From Prauserella endophytica (GTDB lineage Bacteria; Actinomycetota; Actinomycetes; Mycobacteriales; Pseudonocardiaceae): a stretch of DNA of 64,000 nucleotides. Below the pieces are notes generated by a model. The model did not search any database. It was not told the origin of the DNA and saw only the letters and a list, made by a program, of their open reading frames with translations. Every line of letters begins with the position of its first letter. Within the stretch, counting starts at the first letter, position 1. Shown one piece after another: positions 1 through 7,882 of the stretch. Position numbers and translations under genes: made by a program. The stretch lies in the NCBI RefSeq assembly GCF_005146945.1, contig NZ_SWMS01000001.1:310001-374000 (forward strand), read 5' to 3'.

Positions 1-542
1 GCGATCGGGCGCGCCCTGTCCTGCTTCTCGTCGTAGTACGAGTTGAAGATCTGCAGGAAGATCCACTGCGTCCAGCGGTAGTACTCGACGTCGGTGGTGG
101 CGATGGATCGCCGCTCGTCGTGGCCGAGGCCCAGCGCACGCAGCTGGCGGCGCATGTTCGCGATGTTGGCCTCGGTGGTGGTGCGCGGATGGGTGCCCGT
201 CTGCACCGCGTACTGCTCGGCGGGCAGCCCGAAGGCGTCGTAGCCCAGCGTGTGCAGCACGTTGCGGCCGATCATGCGGTTGAACCTGGCGAACGTGTCC
301 ACGCCGATGTAGCCCAGCGGGTGCCCGACGTGCAGGCCACCACCGGAGGGGTACGGGAACATGTCCTGCACGAACAACTTGTCCGAGGGCAGCTGCTTGT
401 CCTGCTCGGCGAGCGGACCGACCGGGTTGGGCGCGTGGTACGTCCCGTGGTCGGCCCAGTAGTCCTGCCAGCGCCGCTCGATCTGCCCGGCCAGCGCCGC
501 GGTGTAGCGGTGGGCCGGAGTCGTCTCGGTGCCGTCTGTCAT
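1..542 (-). CDS. leuS: Leucyl-tRNA synthetase, N-terminal part (cut by window edge)
   Basis: Cytoplasmic class I enzyme that charges tRNA-Leu with leucine. The visible 180 residues start [20 protein letters not shown] and include the [20 protein letters not shown] region, which holds the HIGH-type ATP-binding signature (HVGH), and the LeuS-typical [21 protein letters not shown] stretch. The rest of the gene lies left of the window. The ATG start is the first in frame and follows a purine-rich AGGTT/GGAAGG sequence. A leader peptide with three consecutive Leu codons and a hairpin lie upstream, so expression is probably controlled by attenuation. Identity is certain from the sequence; regulation is inferred. 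Confidence 0.95.
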   Translation of the reverse strand, partial: MTDGTETTPAHRYTAALAGQIERRWQDYWADHGTYHAPNPVGPLAEQDKQLPSDKLFVQDMFPYPSGGGLHVGHPLGYIGVDTFARFNRMIGRNVLHTLGYDAFGLPAEQYAVQTGTHPRTTTEANIANMRRQLRALGLGHDERRSIATTDVEYYRWTQWIFLQIFNSYYDEKQDRARPI

Positions 543-588
543 CGCCGAACCTTCCCGTGCTTTGTTACCTGCTCCAGAAACAACGCGA

Positions 589-614
589 CCCCTCAGCCAC
601 CAGGGCGTGAGGGG
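589..614 (-). terminator. Candidate attenuator hairpin upstream of leuS
   Basis: On the minus strand a CCCCTCA...TGAGGGG stem, extended by GCC/GGC around a short loop with one bulged C, is followed by a T-containing run (TCGCGTTGTTT). It lies between the Leu-rich leader ORF and the leuS start. The CCGCAC at the leader's 3' end can pair with GTGCGG just before the hairpin, giving an alternative fold. The T-run is imperfect, so a translational rather than transcriptional effect is also possible. Confidence 0.55.
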
Positions 615-640
615 TTCGCCGCACCGGCCGGAGCCTCCGG

Positions 641-679
641 TCAGTGCGGCCGGCTAAGGAGCAGGCTGGCCGAATGCAC
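641..679 (-). CDS. Leucine leader peptide of leuS (12 aa)
   Basis: A GTG-initiated ORF encodes [12 protein letters not shown] and contains three consecutive leucine codons (CTG CTC CTT). It ends about 100 bp before leuS and immediately before paired GC-rich segments and the candidate attenuator hairpin. A TACCAT -10 element ends six bases before the GTG, so the transcript probably starts at the GTG and the leader is translated leaderless. Ribosome stalling at the Leu codons when charged tRNA-Leu is scarce would change folding downstream. This is inferred from arrangement; classical leader-peptide attenuation of amino-acid genes is known in Actinobacteria. Confidence 0.55.
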   Translation of the reverse strand: MHSASLLLSRPH

Positions 680-685
680 GGCTTT

Positions 686-691
686 ATGGTA
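686..691 (-). promoter_or_regulatory. -10 element of the leuS leader transcript
   Basis: TACCAT on the minus strand fits the actinobacterial TAnnnT -10 pattern and ends six bases before the leader GTG. No convincing -35 hexamer was found at 17 bp, which is common in this phylum. Confidence 0.45.
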
Positions 692-722
692 GCTACCCCC
701 GCCAGCGCGTTTTCCGAAGGCC

Positions 723-1823
723 CTACCTCATGGCGAGTGCGATGACCTGCGTCACCTGGCCGGCGGAGAAGTTGTCGTCGCTCACGAGCAGCAGGCTGCG
801 CTCCCCGGTGGCGAGCCTCGGGCCCCAGGTCATGCCCTCGACGTTGTCGACGTGCTCCAGCGGCAGGTCCGCCAGGTCGGCCACCAGCCGCTTGCGCACG
901 GGCTTGACCTTCTTCGCCTCGGCGAGCGAGTCCACGCTCAGCACGTTCGTGGCCCCGCTGGTGTCGATCTCGAAGATCCGGACGCGGTTGCCGGCCCCGC
1001 TCACGTAGGCACGCTCCAGCACGAGGAACCGAGTGGGGTCCGCCTGATCGGACGCGAGGATCGAGACGACGCCGTTGTTGGCCGAGCCGCCGGCGGCGGG
1101 CGGCGCGAAGATCGGCTCCTGCTCGTAGGCGTACTGCGCGAGCACCGGACCTCGCCTGCCCTGGACGGTGATCCGCGAGAGGGCGCCGTGCTCGGGGGTC
1201 GCCTCGGGCCCGTCCTGCAGCAGGGGGCCCTCGAGCGCGGTGACCACGAGCGAACCGAGGCCCGCGAACGTCATGCCCTCCAGCACCTGGTTCCGCCGCG
1301 GCCCGGCCGTCTCGGTCATGCGCTCGTTGTCCGGGATCGGCAGGTCGCGCACGTACGCGCCGGTGCGCGTGGCCTCGCGCACGGAGGGGTCGGACAGGAC
1401 CGTCGCGCTGCGCTCGCCCTCCTGGCTCCAGTAGTAGCCGCCACGCCACGGGTCGACGCGCAGCTCCTCAGGATCGACCGAATCCGCCGGGTACGGCGTG
1501 CCGTCCCGTCCGGTGAACGGGTGCGTGCCGGTGAAGGTCACCTCGCCGAGTCCGTCGGCGCTCACGTCAATGTCGGCCGTGTAGAAGCGGGCGGGCTGCA
1601 GCTGCGAGCGGTCGTCGCTGACGAGGACGTACCCGCCGGTGCGCGGGTCGCGGTCGATGCCGGAGAGCCCACCGACGGTCGTGCCCTCGAACGGCATCGC
1701 GTTCGGCACGGTGGTGACGCCCAGCAGGCGGACGTCGGGGGTGTGCGCCGAGGCGCCGGGAACGGTGACGAGCGTGAGCGACAGCGCGCCGAGCAGGCCG
1801 GTCGCGAGGAAGGCGCGGGACAT
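723..1823 (-). CDS. Secreted esterase-like phytase-family protein
   Basis: The N-terminus (MSRAFLATGLLGALSLTLVT, then ASAH) is a Sec signal peptide with a probable cleavage after ASA. The mature 340 residues form a beta-propeller-like chain with the GGLSGIDRDP and YVLVSDD motifs, a central LEGMTF segment, and a C-terminal NVEGMTWGP plus LLLVSDDNFS repeat. These are the signatures of the 'esterase-like activity of phytase' family (Pfam PF13449), usually extracellular phosphoesterase-like proteins of unproven substrate. The start was placed at an ATG preceded by GAAGG; a GTG four codons upstream lacks a ribosome site. It is divergent from the SdpI-like gene and upstream of leuS on the same strand. 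Confidence 0.8.
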   Translation of the reverse strand: MSRAFLATGLLGALSLTLVTVPGASAHTPDVRLLGVTTVPNAMPFEGTTVGGLSGIDRDPRTGGYVLVSDDRSQLQPARFYTADIDVSADGLGEVTFTGTHPFTGRDGTPYPADSVDPEELRVDPWRGGYYWSQEGERSATVLSDPSVREATRTGAYVRDLPIPDNERMTETAGPRRNQVLEGMTFAGLGSLVVTALEGPLLQDGPEATPEHGALSRITVQGRRGPVLAQYAYEQEPIFAPPAAGGSANNGVVSILASDQADPTRFLVLERAYVSGAGNRVRIFEIDTSGATNVLSVDSLAEAKKVKPVRKRLVADLADLPLEHVDNVEGMTWGPRLATGERSLLLVSDDNFSAGQVTQVIALAMR

Positions 1824-1867
1824 GGCCTTCAGCACACCGCATCAGGGTGTCGACAAGGTGACCTGGA

Positions 1868-2326
1868 ATGGAACGTATTCTCGGGTCTGTGTTCGTGGTC
1901 GCGTTGATTCCCGTGGTGCTCGGCGTTCTGGTCGGCTGGGGTGGTTTCCTCGGCCTGCGGGAGAAATTGCCCCGCGACCGCGGCGCCGGAGTGCGCACAG
2001 CGGCCACGCTGCGCAGCGACGAGGCCTTCCGCGTCGCCAACAAGGTCGCGGGCCTGCCGACCATCGCCGCCGGCGCGGTGGGCGTGCTCTCCGGCGCGGC
2101 CGGGCTGGTGATGCCCAACGCGGTCGGCGTGATCATCGCGGCGGTGGTGGGCCTGATCGGCATGTTCGTGCTCGTGGCAGGTGGCGGCGTCCTCGGTCAC
2201 CGGGCGGCCGCCGCGGTCCCCGCGCCGCAGGAGGCCCCCGCGGGCTGTGCGGGCTGCGCGTGCGGTGCCGGTGGCTGCTCCGCGCTGAGCGGCGCCGGAC
2301 CCGACCCGGCCACCTCGGCCTCCTAG
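1868..2326 (+). CDS. SdpI-family membrane protein with cysteine-rich tail
   Basis: The 152-residue protein has three hydrophobic segments (about residues 5-27, 65-85, 87-108). The cytoplasmic-loop signature GLREKLPRDRGAGVRTAATL matches the SdpI family, whose founding member gives immunity to the SdpC toxin in Bacillus; most actinobacterial members have no known function. The C-terminal 45 residues are unlike SdpI: they are Ala/Pro-rich and contain four closely spaced cysteines in GCAGCACGAGGCS, which could bind metal or form disulfides. It diverges from the phytase-like gene and converges with the YqgE gene with only 14 bp between stops. Confidence 0.75.
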   Translation: MERILGSVFVVALIPVVLGVLVGWGGFLGLREKLPRDRGAGVRTAATLRSDEAFRVANKVAGLPTIAAGAVGVLSGAAGLVMPNAVGVIIAAVVGLIGMFVLVAGGGVLGHRAAAAVPAPQEAPAGCAGCACGAGGCSALSGAGPDPATSAS

Positions 2327-2340
2327 GGGCCGGGAAGACT

Positions 2341-2913
2341 TCAGTTCCGTTGCAGATCCCCAGGATGGGTAGCCAGTAGCGCGGTCGGCAGGCCCTGTCT
2401 GCGCAGCACCTGACCCCACAGGTCCCGTTTCGGCGTCGCGAGCACGTCGCCGGGCAGGGCGGGCACGATCAGCCAGTCGCCCCGGTCTATCTCGCCGGCC
2501 AGCTGCCCCGAGTCCCAGCCCGCGTAGCCGGCGAACACCCGTAGCCCACGCACTTTCGGCACGAGCGCGTCGGGGTCGGCGTCGAGGTCGACGAGCGCGA
2601 CGGGCCCCCGCACCGCGATCACCCCGGGCACGCTCGCCGCGCTCTCGCCCGTGCGCAGAGCTGCGAGGCACAGCGCCGTCTTCTTCTCGACCGGCCCGCC
2701 GACGAAGACCGCCTGCGGTTCGACCACGTGCTCACCCCAGCTCGGCAGCACCTCGTCGACGGGGACATCGCTGGGCCGGTTGAGCACGACCCCGAGGGTG
2801 CCCTCGTCGCGGTGGTCGATCACGAAGACCACGGTCCGGCGAAAGTTGGGGTCGAACATCGTGGGGGCAGCGACCAGGAGTGTGCCTGGCTCAACCTCGG
2901 CGTCCGCTCGCAC
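2341..2913 (-). CDS. YqgE/AlgH family protein
   Basis: The sequence PGTLLVAAPTMFDPNFRRTV, then GTLGVVLNRPS, VFVGGPVEKKTALCL and FAGYAGWDSGQLAGEI, gives the complete YqgE/AlgH domain (homologue of mycobacterial Rv0038 by recollection). The biochemical role is unknown; AlgH affects alginate and stress traits in Pseudomonas. I chose the GTG start (VRADAEVEPGTLL) because GGTGGGA precedes it and because the 17 residues added by an upstream ATG at 2964 are not family-like. The neighbouring MFS gene is divergent, as in Mycobacterium. Confidence 0.85.
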   Translation of the reverse strand: MRADAEVEPGTLLVAAPTMFDPNFRRTVVFVIDHRDEGTLGVVLNRPSDVPVDEVLPSWGEHVVEPQAVFVGGPVEKKTALCLAALRTGESAASVPGVIAVRGPVALVDLDADPDALVPKVRGLRVFAGYAGWDSGQLAGEIDRGDWLIVPALPGDVLATPKRDLWGQVLRRQGLPTALLATHPGDLQRN

Positions 2914-3012
2914 CCGTCCATGATCCCACCCGCACCGAGGGCCGGAGTCACGGTGCTCGATCAACTCACGACCTCACGCCGACGCCATGGAACGGGCCTA
3001 AGCTGAGAACTT

Positions 3013-4293
3013 GTGACAGCGGGAGCGCAGACCAGGGCAACGCTTGCCGTGCCCCGTGCGCTGCTGGCCATCCCCGAGTTCCGGAAGCTGCTCTACCTGC
3101 GGTTCTCCATGCACTGGGGCGACGGAGCCTTCCAGGCCGGCCTCGCCGGGGCGGTGCTGTTCAACCCCGAGCGCGCCGCCGACGCGGCCACCATCGCGGG
3201 CGGTTTCGCCGCGCTGCTGCTGCCGTACTCGGTGGTCGGCCCGTTCGCGGGCGCACTGCTCGACCGCTGGGACCGGCGGCGCGTGCTCGTCGTGGCCAAC
3301 CTCCTGCGCGGGTTCGCCGTCGTCGCCGCTGCCGCGGCCGTCGGCGCCGGGGTTGACGGCCTGCCCCTGTTCTCGCTGGCACTGCTCGTGATGGGCGTCT
3401 CGCGCTTCGCGGGTGCCGGGCTGTCGGCGTCGCTGCCGCACGTGGTGCCCGCCGAACGGATCGTCACCGCCAACGCCTTCTCGGCCACCGTGGGCGCCGC
3501 CATCGCCGTGCTCGGCGGCGCGTGCGCGATCGGCCTTCGGTCGATCTTCGGGGCAGGCGACACCGGCTCGGCGTGGACCACGTCGTTCGCGGTGCTCGGT
3601 TCCGCGCTGGGCGCGGTGCTCGCGACGCGGTTCGCCAGGGGCAGCCTCGGCCCGGACAGCGTGGACGAGCCGGCGAACGCGTTCGCCGCCGTCGCCGCGG
3701 GCCTCGCCTCGGGAGTGAAGGCGGCCGCGCGCACGCCGAGCGTGCGAGCCGGGCTCATCGCACTGCTGGCCCACCGCGCGGCGTTCGGCATCTCGCTGCT
3801 GCTCACCGTGCTGCTGATGCGCTACTCCTTCACCGACGTCGGCCCGCTCAAGGCGGGGTTGCCGGGGCTCGGCCAGGTCGCGCTGATGGGCGGCGCGGGG
3901 ATCCTGCTCGCCGGGCTGCTCACCCCGAAGCTCGTGACGCGGTTCGGCAGGCGCAGAGCGGTGGTGTGCGGGCTCGGGGTGGCCGCGGCGGCACAGGCGG
4001 TGCTCGGGCTGCCGCTCGTGCTGCCCACGGTGCTGCTGGCCGCGTTCGTGATCACGGCAGGCGGTCAGGTCATCAAGCTGTGCGTGGACGCCGCCGTGCA
4101 GCGCGACGTCGGCGACGAGGCACGCGGCCGGGTCTTCGCCCTCTACGACACCCTGTTCAACACCATGCAGGTGGCCGCCGTGTCGTTCGCGGCCGCGTTC
4201 GCGCCGCTCGACGGGTACTCACCGGGCCTGCTCGTGGTCGCGATCGTGCTCTACCTCGTCGGTATCGCCGGATATCTCGTCGCCACCCGTTAG
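3013..4293 (+). CDS. MFS transporter
   Basis: The 426-residue integral membrane protein has about 10-12 hydrophobic helices. It has the MFS loop motif ALLDRWDRRRVLVVANLLRG between helices 2 and 3 and a related LVTRFGRRRAVVCG in the second half. It probably exports a small molecule by proton antiport; the substrate is unknown. Its position beside YqgE matches Rv0037c-like transporters. The start is a GTG about eight bases after a TAAGCT -10-like element, so the mRNA may have little or no leader. The stop lies 9 bp before the YbaB-like gene. Confidence 0.85.
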   Translation: MTAGAQTRATLAVPRALLAIPEFRKLLYLRFSMHWGDGAFQAGLAGAVLFNPERAADAATIAGGFAALLLPYSVVGPFAGALLDRWDRRRVLVVANLLRGFAVVAAAAAVGAGVDGLPLFSLALLVMGVSRFAGAGLSASLPHVVPAERIVTANAFSATVGAAIAVLGGACAIGLRSIFGAGDTGSAWTTSFAVLGSALGAVLATRFARGSLGPDSVDEPANAFAAVAAGLASGVKAAARTPSVRAGLIALLAHRAAFGISLLLTVLLMRYSFTDVGPLKAGLPGLGQVALMGGAGILLAGLLTPKLVTRFGRRRAVVCGLGVAAAAQAVLGLPLVLPTVLLAAFVITAGGQVIKLCVDAAVQRDVGDEARGRVFALYDTLFNTMQVAAVSFAAAFAPLDGYSPGLLVVAIVLYLVGIAGYLVATR

Positions 4294-4302
4294 GGTGAGC
4301 CT

Positions 4303-4575
4303 GTGACCATGGCTGGTAACACAGCGTCGGCGACCGTCACATCGCGAGACGGGCTCGTCCGCGCCACCGTCGACTCCACCGGAACACTGACCGGGCTCGA
4401 GTTCGCGCCCACCGCGTTCGACGGCAACGATCCGGCTTCACTCGCCAGGACCGTGCTCGACGTTGTCCGCCAAGGCGCTGCGCGGGCACAGCAGCACGAA
4501 CCCCCGGCGGCCACTCCGCCGCCCGTGCCACCGAGGCCGACACCCAGGCGCAATCGGCACGCCCGCCAGGTTTAA
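4303..4575 (+). CDS. YbaB/EbfC-like small protein
   Basis: The 90-residue protein has the core SATVTSRDGLVRATVDSTGT, then LTGLEFAPTAF and LARTVLDVVRQGAARAQ, which is the divergent actinobacterial YbaB/EbfC fold (PF02575) found both as nucleoid proteins and beside secretion or toxin loci. The last 25 residues are Pro/Arg-rich and disordered. A TAGGGT element ends six bases before the GTG, indicating a leaderless transcript. The TNT-like gene starts 30 bp downstream on the same strand, so the two are probably co-transcribed. The functional link is inferred. Confidence 0.65.
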   Translation: MTMAGNTASATVTSRDGLVRATVDSTGTLTGLEFAPTAFDGNDPASLARTVLDVVRQGAARAQQHEPPAATPPPVPPRPTPRRNRHARQV

Positions 4576-4605
4576 TTAAGGTGAGGTGACCGAGGGGGGA
4601 ACGTC

Positions 4606-6528
4606 GTGCGCTACCGAGTCGAGGTGGCCGACCGGCCAGACGCGCTGTACGCGTTGTGGAACGGCCAGATTTTCCGAGCACAGCGATCGACGGCGGACGA
4701 GAGCGTCCTGCTGATCGCCCGGCCGGGCGAAGCGCCCGAGGGCTTCGACACCGAGTGGAACGGCTCGCCGGCGAAGGTCGTGCCCGCGGCCGAGGCCAAC
4801 GCGACGTTCGGCATCCACACCTACTGCATGTACGACGACGAGCCCTACCGCGTCGAGCCGCGGTCGGGCGACGGTGAGCTGACACTGCGCTGGGCCGGCC
4901 GGGACGAGCGGGTCGCCGCCGAACTGGGGCTCACCGACTTCACCACCACGACCGACGACCCGGAGAGCCTGACCGTCCTCTGGCAGGAGCGGCACGACTT
5001 CACCGAGGACGGCGCACCGCGCAGCGAGCCGGGCAGCGGCGACACGCAGGCGCTGCTGCGCGCGATCGGCCGCACGATCCTGGGCTTCCTGCCGTCCGGC
5101 TGGCAGCGGGTCGGCGCACGGTTCCGCCAGGTCGGCGACTACTCCGAGCTGGAGGTGCGGGCCGTCGCCGGCGACGTCGCGGTGTCGCTGTCGGCGCCGC
5201 CCGAGCTGGGCCAGCTGTTCGCGCAGCTGCGCTCCGCGATGTACGCGCCCGACACGGGCACCTGGTTCCAGGGCACGTTCACACTCGACTCCGGATCGAA
5301 CTTCGACTTCGACTACGACGCCGAAGCCGAACCCGAGTGGCGGCTCGCGCCGGAGGGGCGCACCACGGCCCGCAGCTACGAGGCCGAGCTGGGCTACTAC
5401 CCACGCAAGCACGTGCCGGCGTGGCTCGCCGCGAAGGCCGGACTGCCGCTCGACGTGAGCTTCCGGCTCGCGAGGGTGGTCGACAGCCACGCCGAGGGCG
5501 AGAAGCCCGTGGTCAACCGTCCGCCCGTGCCGCAGGACGAGGTGCCGCGCATCCTCGGCTATCTCTACCGGGCACCGGTCGCGACGGGACGGCCCGGCGC
5601 CCTTCCCGACATCTTCGTCCCGGGCGGGGCGCCGAACGTGCCGGACGCGTTCCACACCGACGGCGTGTGGATCTGGCCCGCCGCCGTGCCGCACTACCTG
5701 CGGAAATACGGCGTCCCACCCGAAGGCGAGCTGCTCGACCACATCCGCGCGCAGGACTACCGCACGCCCTACGTGCCCCAGCGCGTGCGGGCCACGGCGG
5801 AGGCCGAGGTCACCGGGCGGCCCCACCCGCCGCAGACCACCGAGGACCTCGCCGAGGCAGACGCCGTCACGAAGGTGGAGCGCGGGGCCGAGCCGAGGCC
5901 GGGGCTGCGCGCCTCCGAGGTGCTGCGCGTGCTGCGCACCCGGCTCGCCGAGTACGGCGTCGCCGAGAGCGCGTACCGGATCGGCGAGACCGCCGAGGGC
6001 GCGTGGTGCCTGCACCGCACGCCGCACGGCTGGGAGGTCGCCCCGTACGCCGACGGCGAGCCCGTCGAGCCGAGGTACTTCCCGCGCGTGCAGGCGGCGG
6101 CCGAGGCATTGCTCGGCGCGGTGCTGCTGCTGCCCGGCCGGGCCAGGCAGGGCGTGCCGGACGACGCCGAGGCGCACGAGCCGCCCGCGCACGCGACCGA
6201 CTGGCCGATCCTGCCGCTGCGCGGGGAGCCGCCGCTGAACTACTACCGGAACAAGCGCCTGGTCACGCTGCCCGTCGGCACCATGGTGCGACGCTACGGC
6301 AACGAGGGCGGCAACCTCGTGCACCCGCAGGGCACCCCGTTCCCGACGACGTCGCTGGCGTTCGAGCGGGAGTACGACGTGCACGGCTACGAGGTGCGCA
6401 GGCCGATCCGCGTGCTCACCGGCGTGACCCGGCCGTGGGGTCCGCTGCCCGGCGGAGCCATCGCCTACCTGCTGCCCCGTGCGATCGGGCACCACGTCGA
6501 AACGGGCGCCCTCGAACGACGGACGTAA
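4606..6528 (+). CDS. TNT-domain (NAD glycohydrolase toxin-like) multidomain protein
   Basis: The 640-residue protein lacks a signal peptide or membrane segment. Residues 1-135 are beta-rich and of unknown fold. Residues about 145-245 (LPSGWQRVGARFRQVGDYSE, LFAQLRSAMY, FTLDSGSNFDFDYD) resemble YezG/DUF600-type immunity proteins. Residues 310-400 hold DGVWIWPAAVPHYLRKYG. Residues about 530-640 are TNT-like: VRRYGNEGGNLVHPQGTPF, a Y-HGY-V motif and PGGAIAYLLP. TNT of Mycobacterium CpnT hydrolyses NAD. Here the position of the essential Gln in the GG-x-x-Q motif is Ala, so NADase activity is doubtful. There is a good ribosome site (GAGGGGGGAA) before the GTG. No ESX genes or separate immunity gene are adjacent. 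Confidence 0.75.
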   Translation: MRYRVEVADRPDALYALWNGQIFRAQRSTADESVLLIARPGEAPEGFDTEWNGSPAKVVPAAEANATFGIHTYCMYDDEPYRVEPRSGDGELTLRWAGRDERVAAELGLTDFTTTTDDPESLTVLWQERHDFTEDGAPRSEPGSGDTQALLRAIGRTILGFLPSGWQRVGARFRQVGDYSELEVRAVAGDVAVSLSAPPELGQLFAQLRSAMYAPDTGTWFQGTFTLDSGSNFDFDYDAEAEPEWRLAPEGRTTARSYEAELGYYPRKHVPAWLAAKAGLPLDVSFRLARVVDSHAEGEKPVVNRPPVPQDEVPRILGYLYRAPVATGRPGALPDIFVPGGAPNVPDAFHTDGVWIWPAAVPHYLRKYGVPPEGELLDHIRAQDYRTPYVPQRVRATAEAEVTGRPHPPQTTEDLAEADAVTKVERGAEPRPGLRASEVLRVLRTRLAEYGVAESAYRIGETAEGAWCLHRTPHGWEVAPYADGEPVEPRYFPRVQAAAEALLGAVLLLPGRARQGVPDDAEAHEPPAHATDWPILPLRGEPPLNYYRNKRLVTLPVGTMVRRYGNEGGNLVHPQGTPFPTTSLAFEREYDVHGYEVRRPIRVLTGVTRPWGPLPGGAIAYLLPRAIGHHVETGALERRT

Positions 6529-6532
6529 CGCA

Positions 6533-6581
6533 CCCCAAGGCCACCTTTGGTGCGCTCAACGCAACAAAGGTGGCCTTGGGG
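6533..6581. terminator. Perfect 16-bp-stem hairpin between convergent genes; AAGGCCACCTT repeat
   Basis: The arms CCCCAAGGCCACCTTT and AAAGGTGGCCTTGGGG are perfectly complementary, and an inner TGCG/CGCA pair extends the stem around a CTCAA loop. It occupies nearly the whole 58-bp gap between the stops of the TNT-like gene and the sensor kinase, so it can terminate both transcripts. The AAGGCCACCTT core is shared with the structure at 20172-20281, also in a convergent gap. Confidence 0.75.
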
Positions 6582-6586
6582 GCACG

Positions 6587-7882
6587 TCAGCGGGGGACCC
6601 AGAGGGTGACTCGCGTGCCTTTGCCGGGGGACGACTCGATCTTGGCGGTACCGCCGACCTCGGCCAGTCGGGCCACGATCGACTCGCTGATGCCGAACCC
6701 GGGTGGGCGGGACTCGGGACTGAACCCTGTGCCGTGGTCGCGGATGATCGTCGCGATGCCGCCGTCGCGCTGCTCGACGCGCACCAGCGCCGTGTCGGCG
6801 CCCGAGTGCTTGAGTGCGTTGCGCAGCGCCTCCCGCACGGCGTCGCGGACGGCGATCTGACGTACCTCAGAGAGCGTTTCGCCGTCTGGCTCCGCCGCCA
6901 CGAGCTGTGCTCGCAGGCCGTCGCGTGCCATGTCCGCCGCGAGCGCGGCCAGCTTCTCGGCGAGCCTGCCGCCCTCGCCGCCGCTCTCCGACTCCAGGTG
7001 TCTGCGCAGCTCGATCGCCTCCGCGCGAGCCATCCGGCGCAGGTCCTCGGCGTCGCCATCGCCCGGTAGCGCCATGGCCTCCAGCGCCTGCAACACCGTG
7101 TCGTGCAGGCGCCGCTGCTGTGCCGCCCGCTCTGCGAGCCTGCCGGTGCGGATGCCGTAGGCGAGCGCGAGCCGCGTGCCGAGGCCCAGTAGCACGAGCG
7201 CGCCCGTCGCCGTCAGCAGCACGCCGAGGGTGGTGCCGAACTGCGAGAGGCCGGCGTCGAGGTCGAAGCCGTCACCCGCGAGCCACGACATCGCCGCCCG
7301 CAGCGGGATGCCGAGTACCGCGAGCGCGGCGCCGAAGCCGACCCCGAGGGCGAGGGTCAGCAGCGCGACGGCACCGAGGAGGTGCTTGCCGGGCACCTCG
7401 GCCGCGCTCTCCAGCGCCTCCGGAGGCACGGTCGCACCGACCACGAGGTTCGCCGCCAGCGCGAACCCGACGTCGACCGCGAGCAGCAACCCCGCGGGAC
7501 GCTCTCGGAAGGGAGCCCCACGCAGCAGCCAGTAGGCACCGAAGAGGTTGAGCGCCACCGAGCACGCCGCCACCACCGCCACGGGCGCGAGGCCCGCACT
7601 GCCGTGGCCGACGAACGCCACCAAGGCACCCGGCACCGCGAGCAGCCGGTACGCGAGCGGTACCAGCGCGACGTAGCGGGCCGCGCGTAGGAGCAGCCCG
7701 TCGCGGTATCCGGTGTCGACCGGTCCGGCCAGTTGCCGAAGGCGGCGCGTGCCGCGCACCGGGGCGGGGTCGGCGAGCTCGTCGGAGAGCCCGGTGGTGG
7801 AGCTGGCCAGCACGGGCGCGCCCCCACGCAGCAGCGCCCCGAGGAAGCTGGTGCGCCGTCTCGCGGGCTCTCCCGCCGTCAT
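6587..7882 (-). CDS. Membrane sensor histidine kinase
   Basis: The N-terminal 240 residues carry five or six hydrophobic helices. They are followed by a coiled linker with the phosphoacceptor motif QRRLHDTVLQALEAM (HisKA_3/DesK type), the N box REALRNALKHSG, and G boxes HGTGFSPESRPPGFGISES in an HATPase_c domain. It should autophosphorylate on the His and pass phosphate to a NarL-type regulator, but none is encoded nearby. The ATG start overlaps the stop of the CCA-adding enzyme (ATGA), so the two are translationally coupled. The signal sensed is unknown. Confidence 0.85.
   Translation of the reverse strand: MTAGEPARRRTSFLGALLRGGAPVLASSTTGLSDELADPAPVRGTRRLRQLAGPVDTGYRDGLLLRAARYVALVPLAYRLLAVPGALVAFVGHGSAGLAPVAVVAACSVALNLFGAYWLLRGAPFRERPAGLLLAVDVGFALAANLVVGATVPPEALESAAEVPGKHLLGAVALLTLALGVGFGAALAVLGIPLRAAMSWLAGDGFDLDAGLSQFGTTLGVLLTATGALVLLGLGTRLALAYGIRTGRLAERAAQQRRLHDTVLQALEAMALPGDGDAEDLRRMARAEAIELRRHLESESGGEGGRLAEKLAALAADMARDGLRAQLVAAEPDGETLSEVRQIAVRDAVREALRNALKHSGADTALVRVEQRDGGIATIIRDHGTGFSPESRPPGFGISESIVARLAEVGGTAKIESSPGKGTRVTLWVPR

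Noticed and set aside
542-722. T-box riboswitch before leuS
   Set aside because: No T-box sequence (GGTGG-type antiterminator bulge) or specifier stem is visible; the leader-peptide model fits better.
4576-6495. Long minus-strand ORF (639 codons) opposite the TNT-like gene
   Set aside because: It is an antisense shadow caused by high GC; composition is His/Arg/Gly-rich with no domain, while the plus frame has clear TNT motifs.
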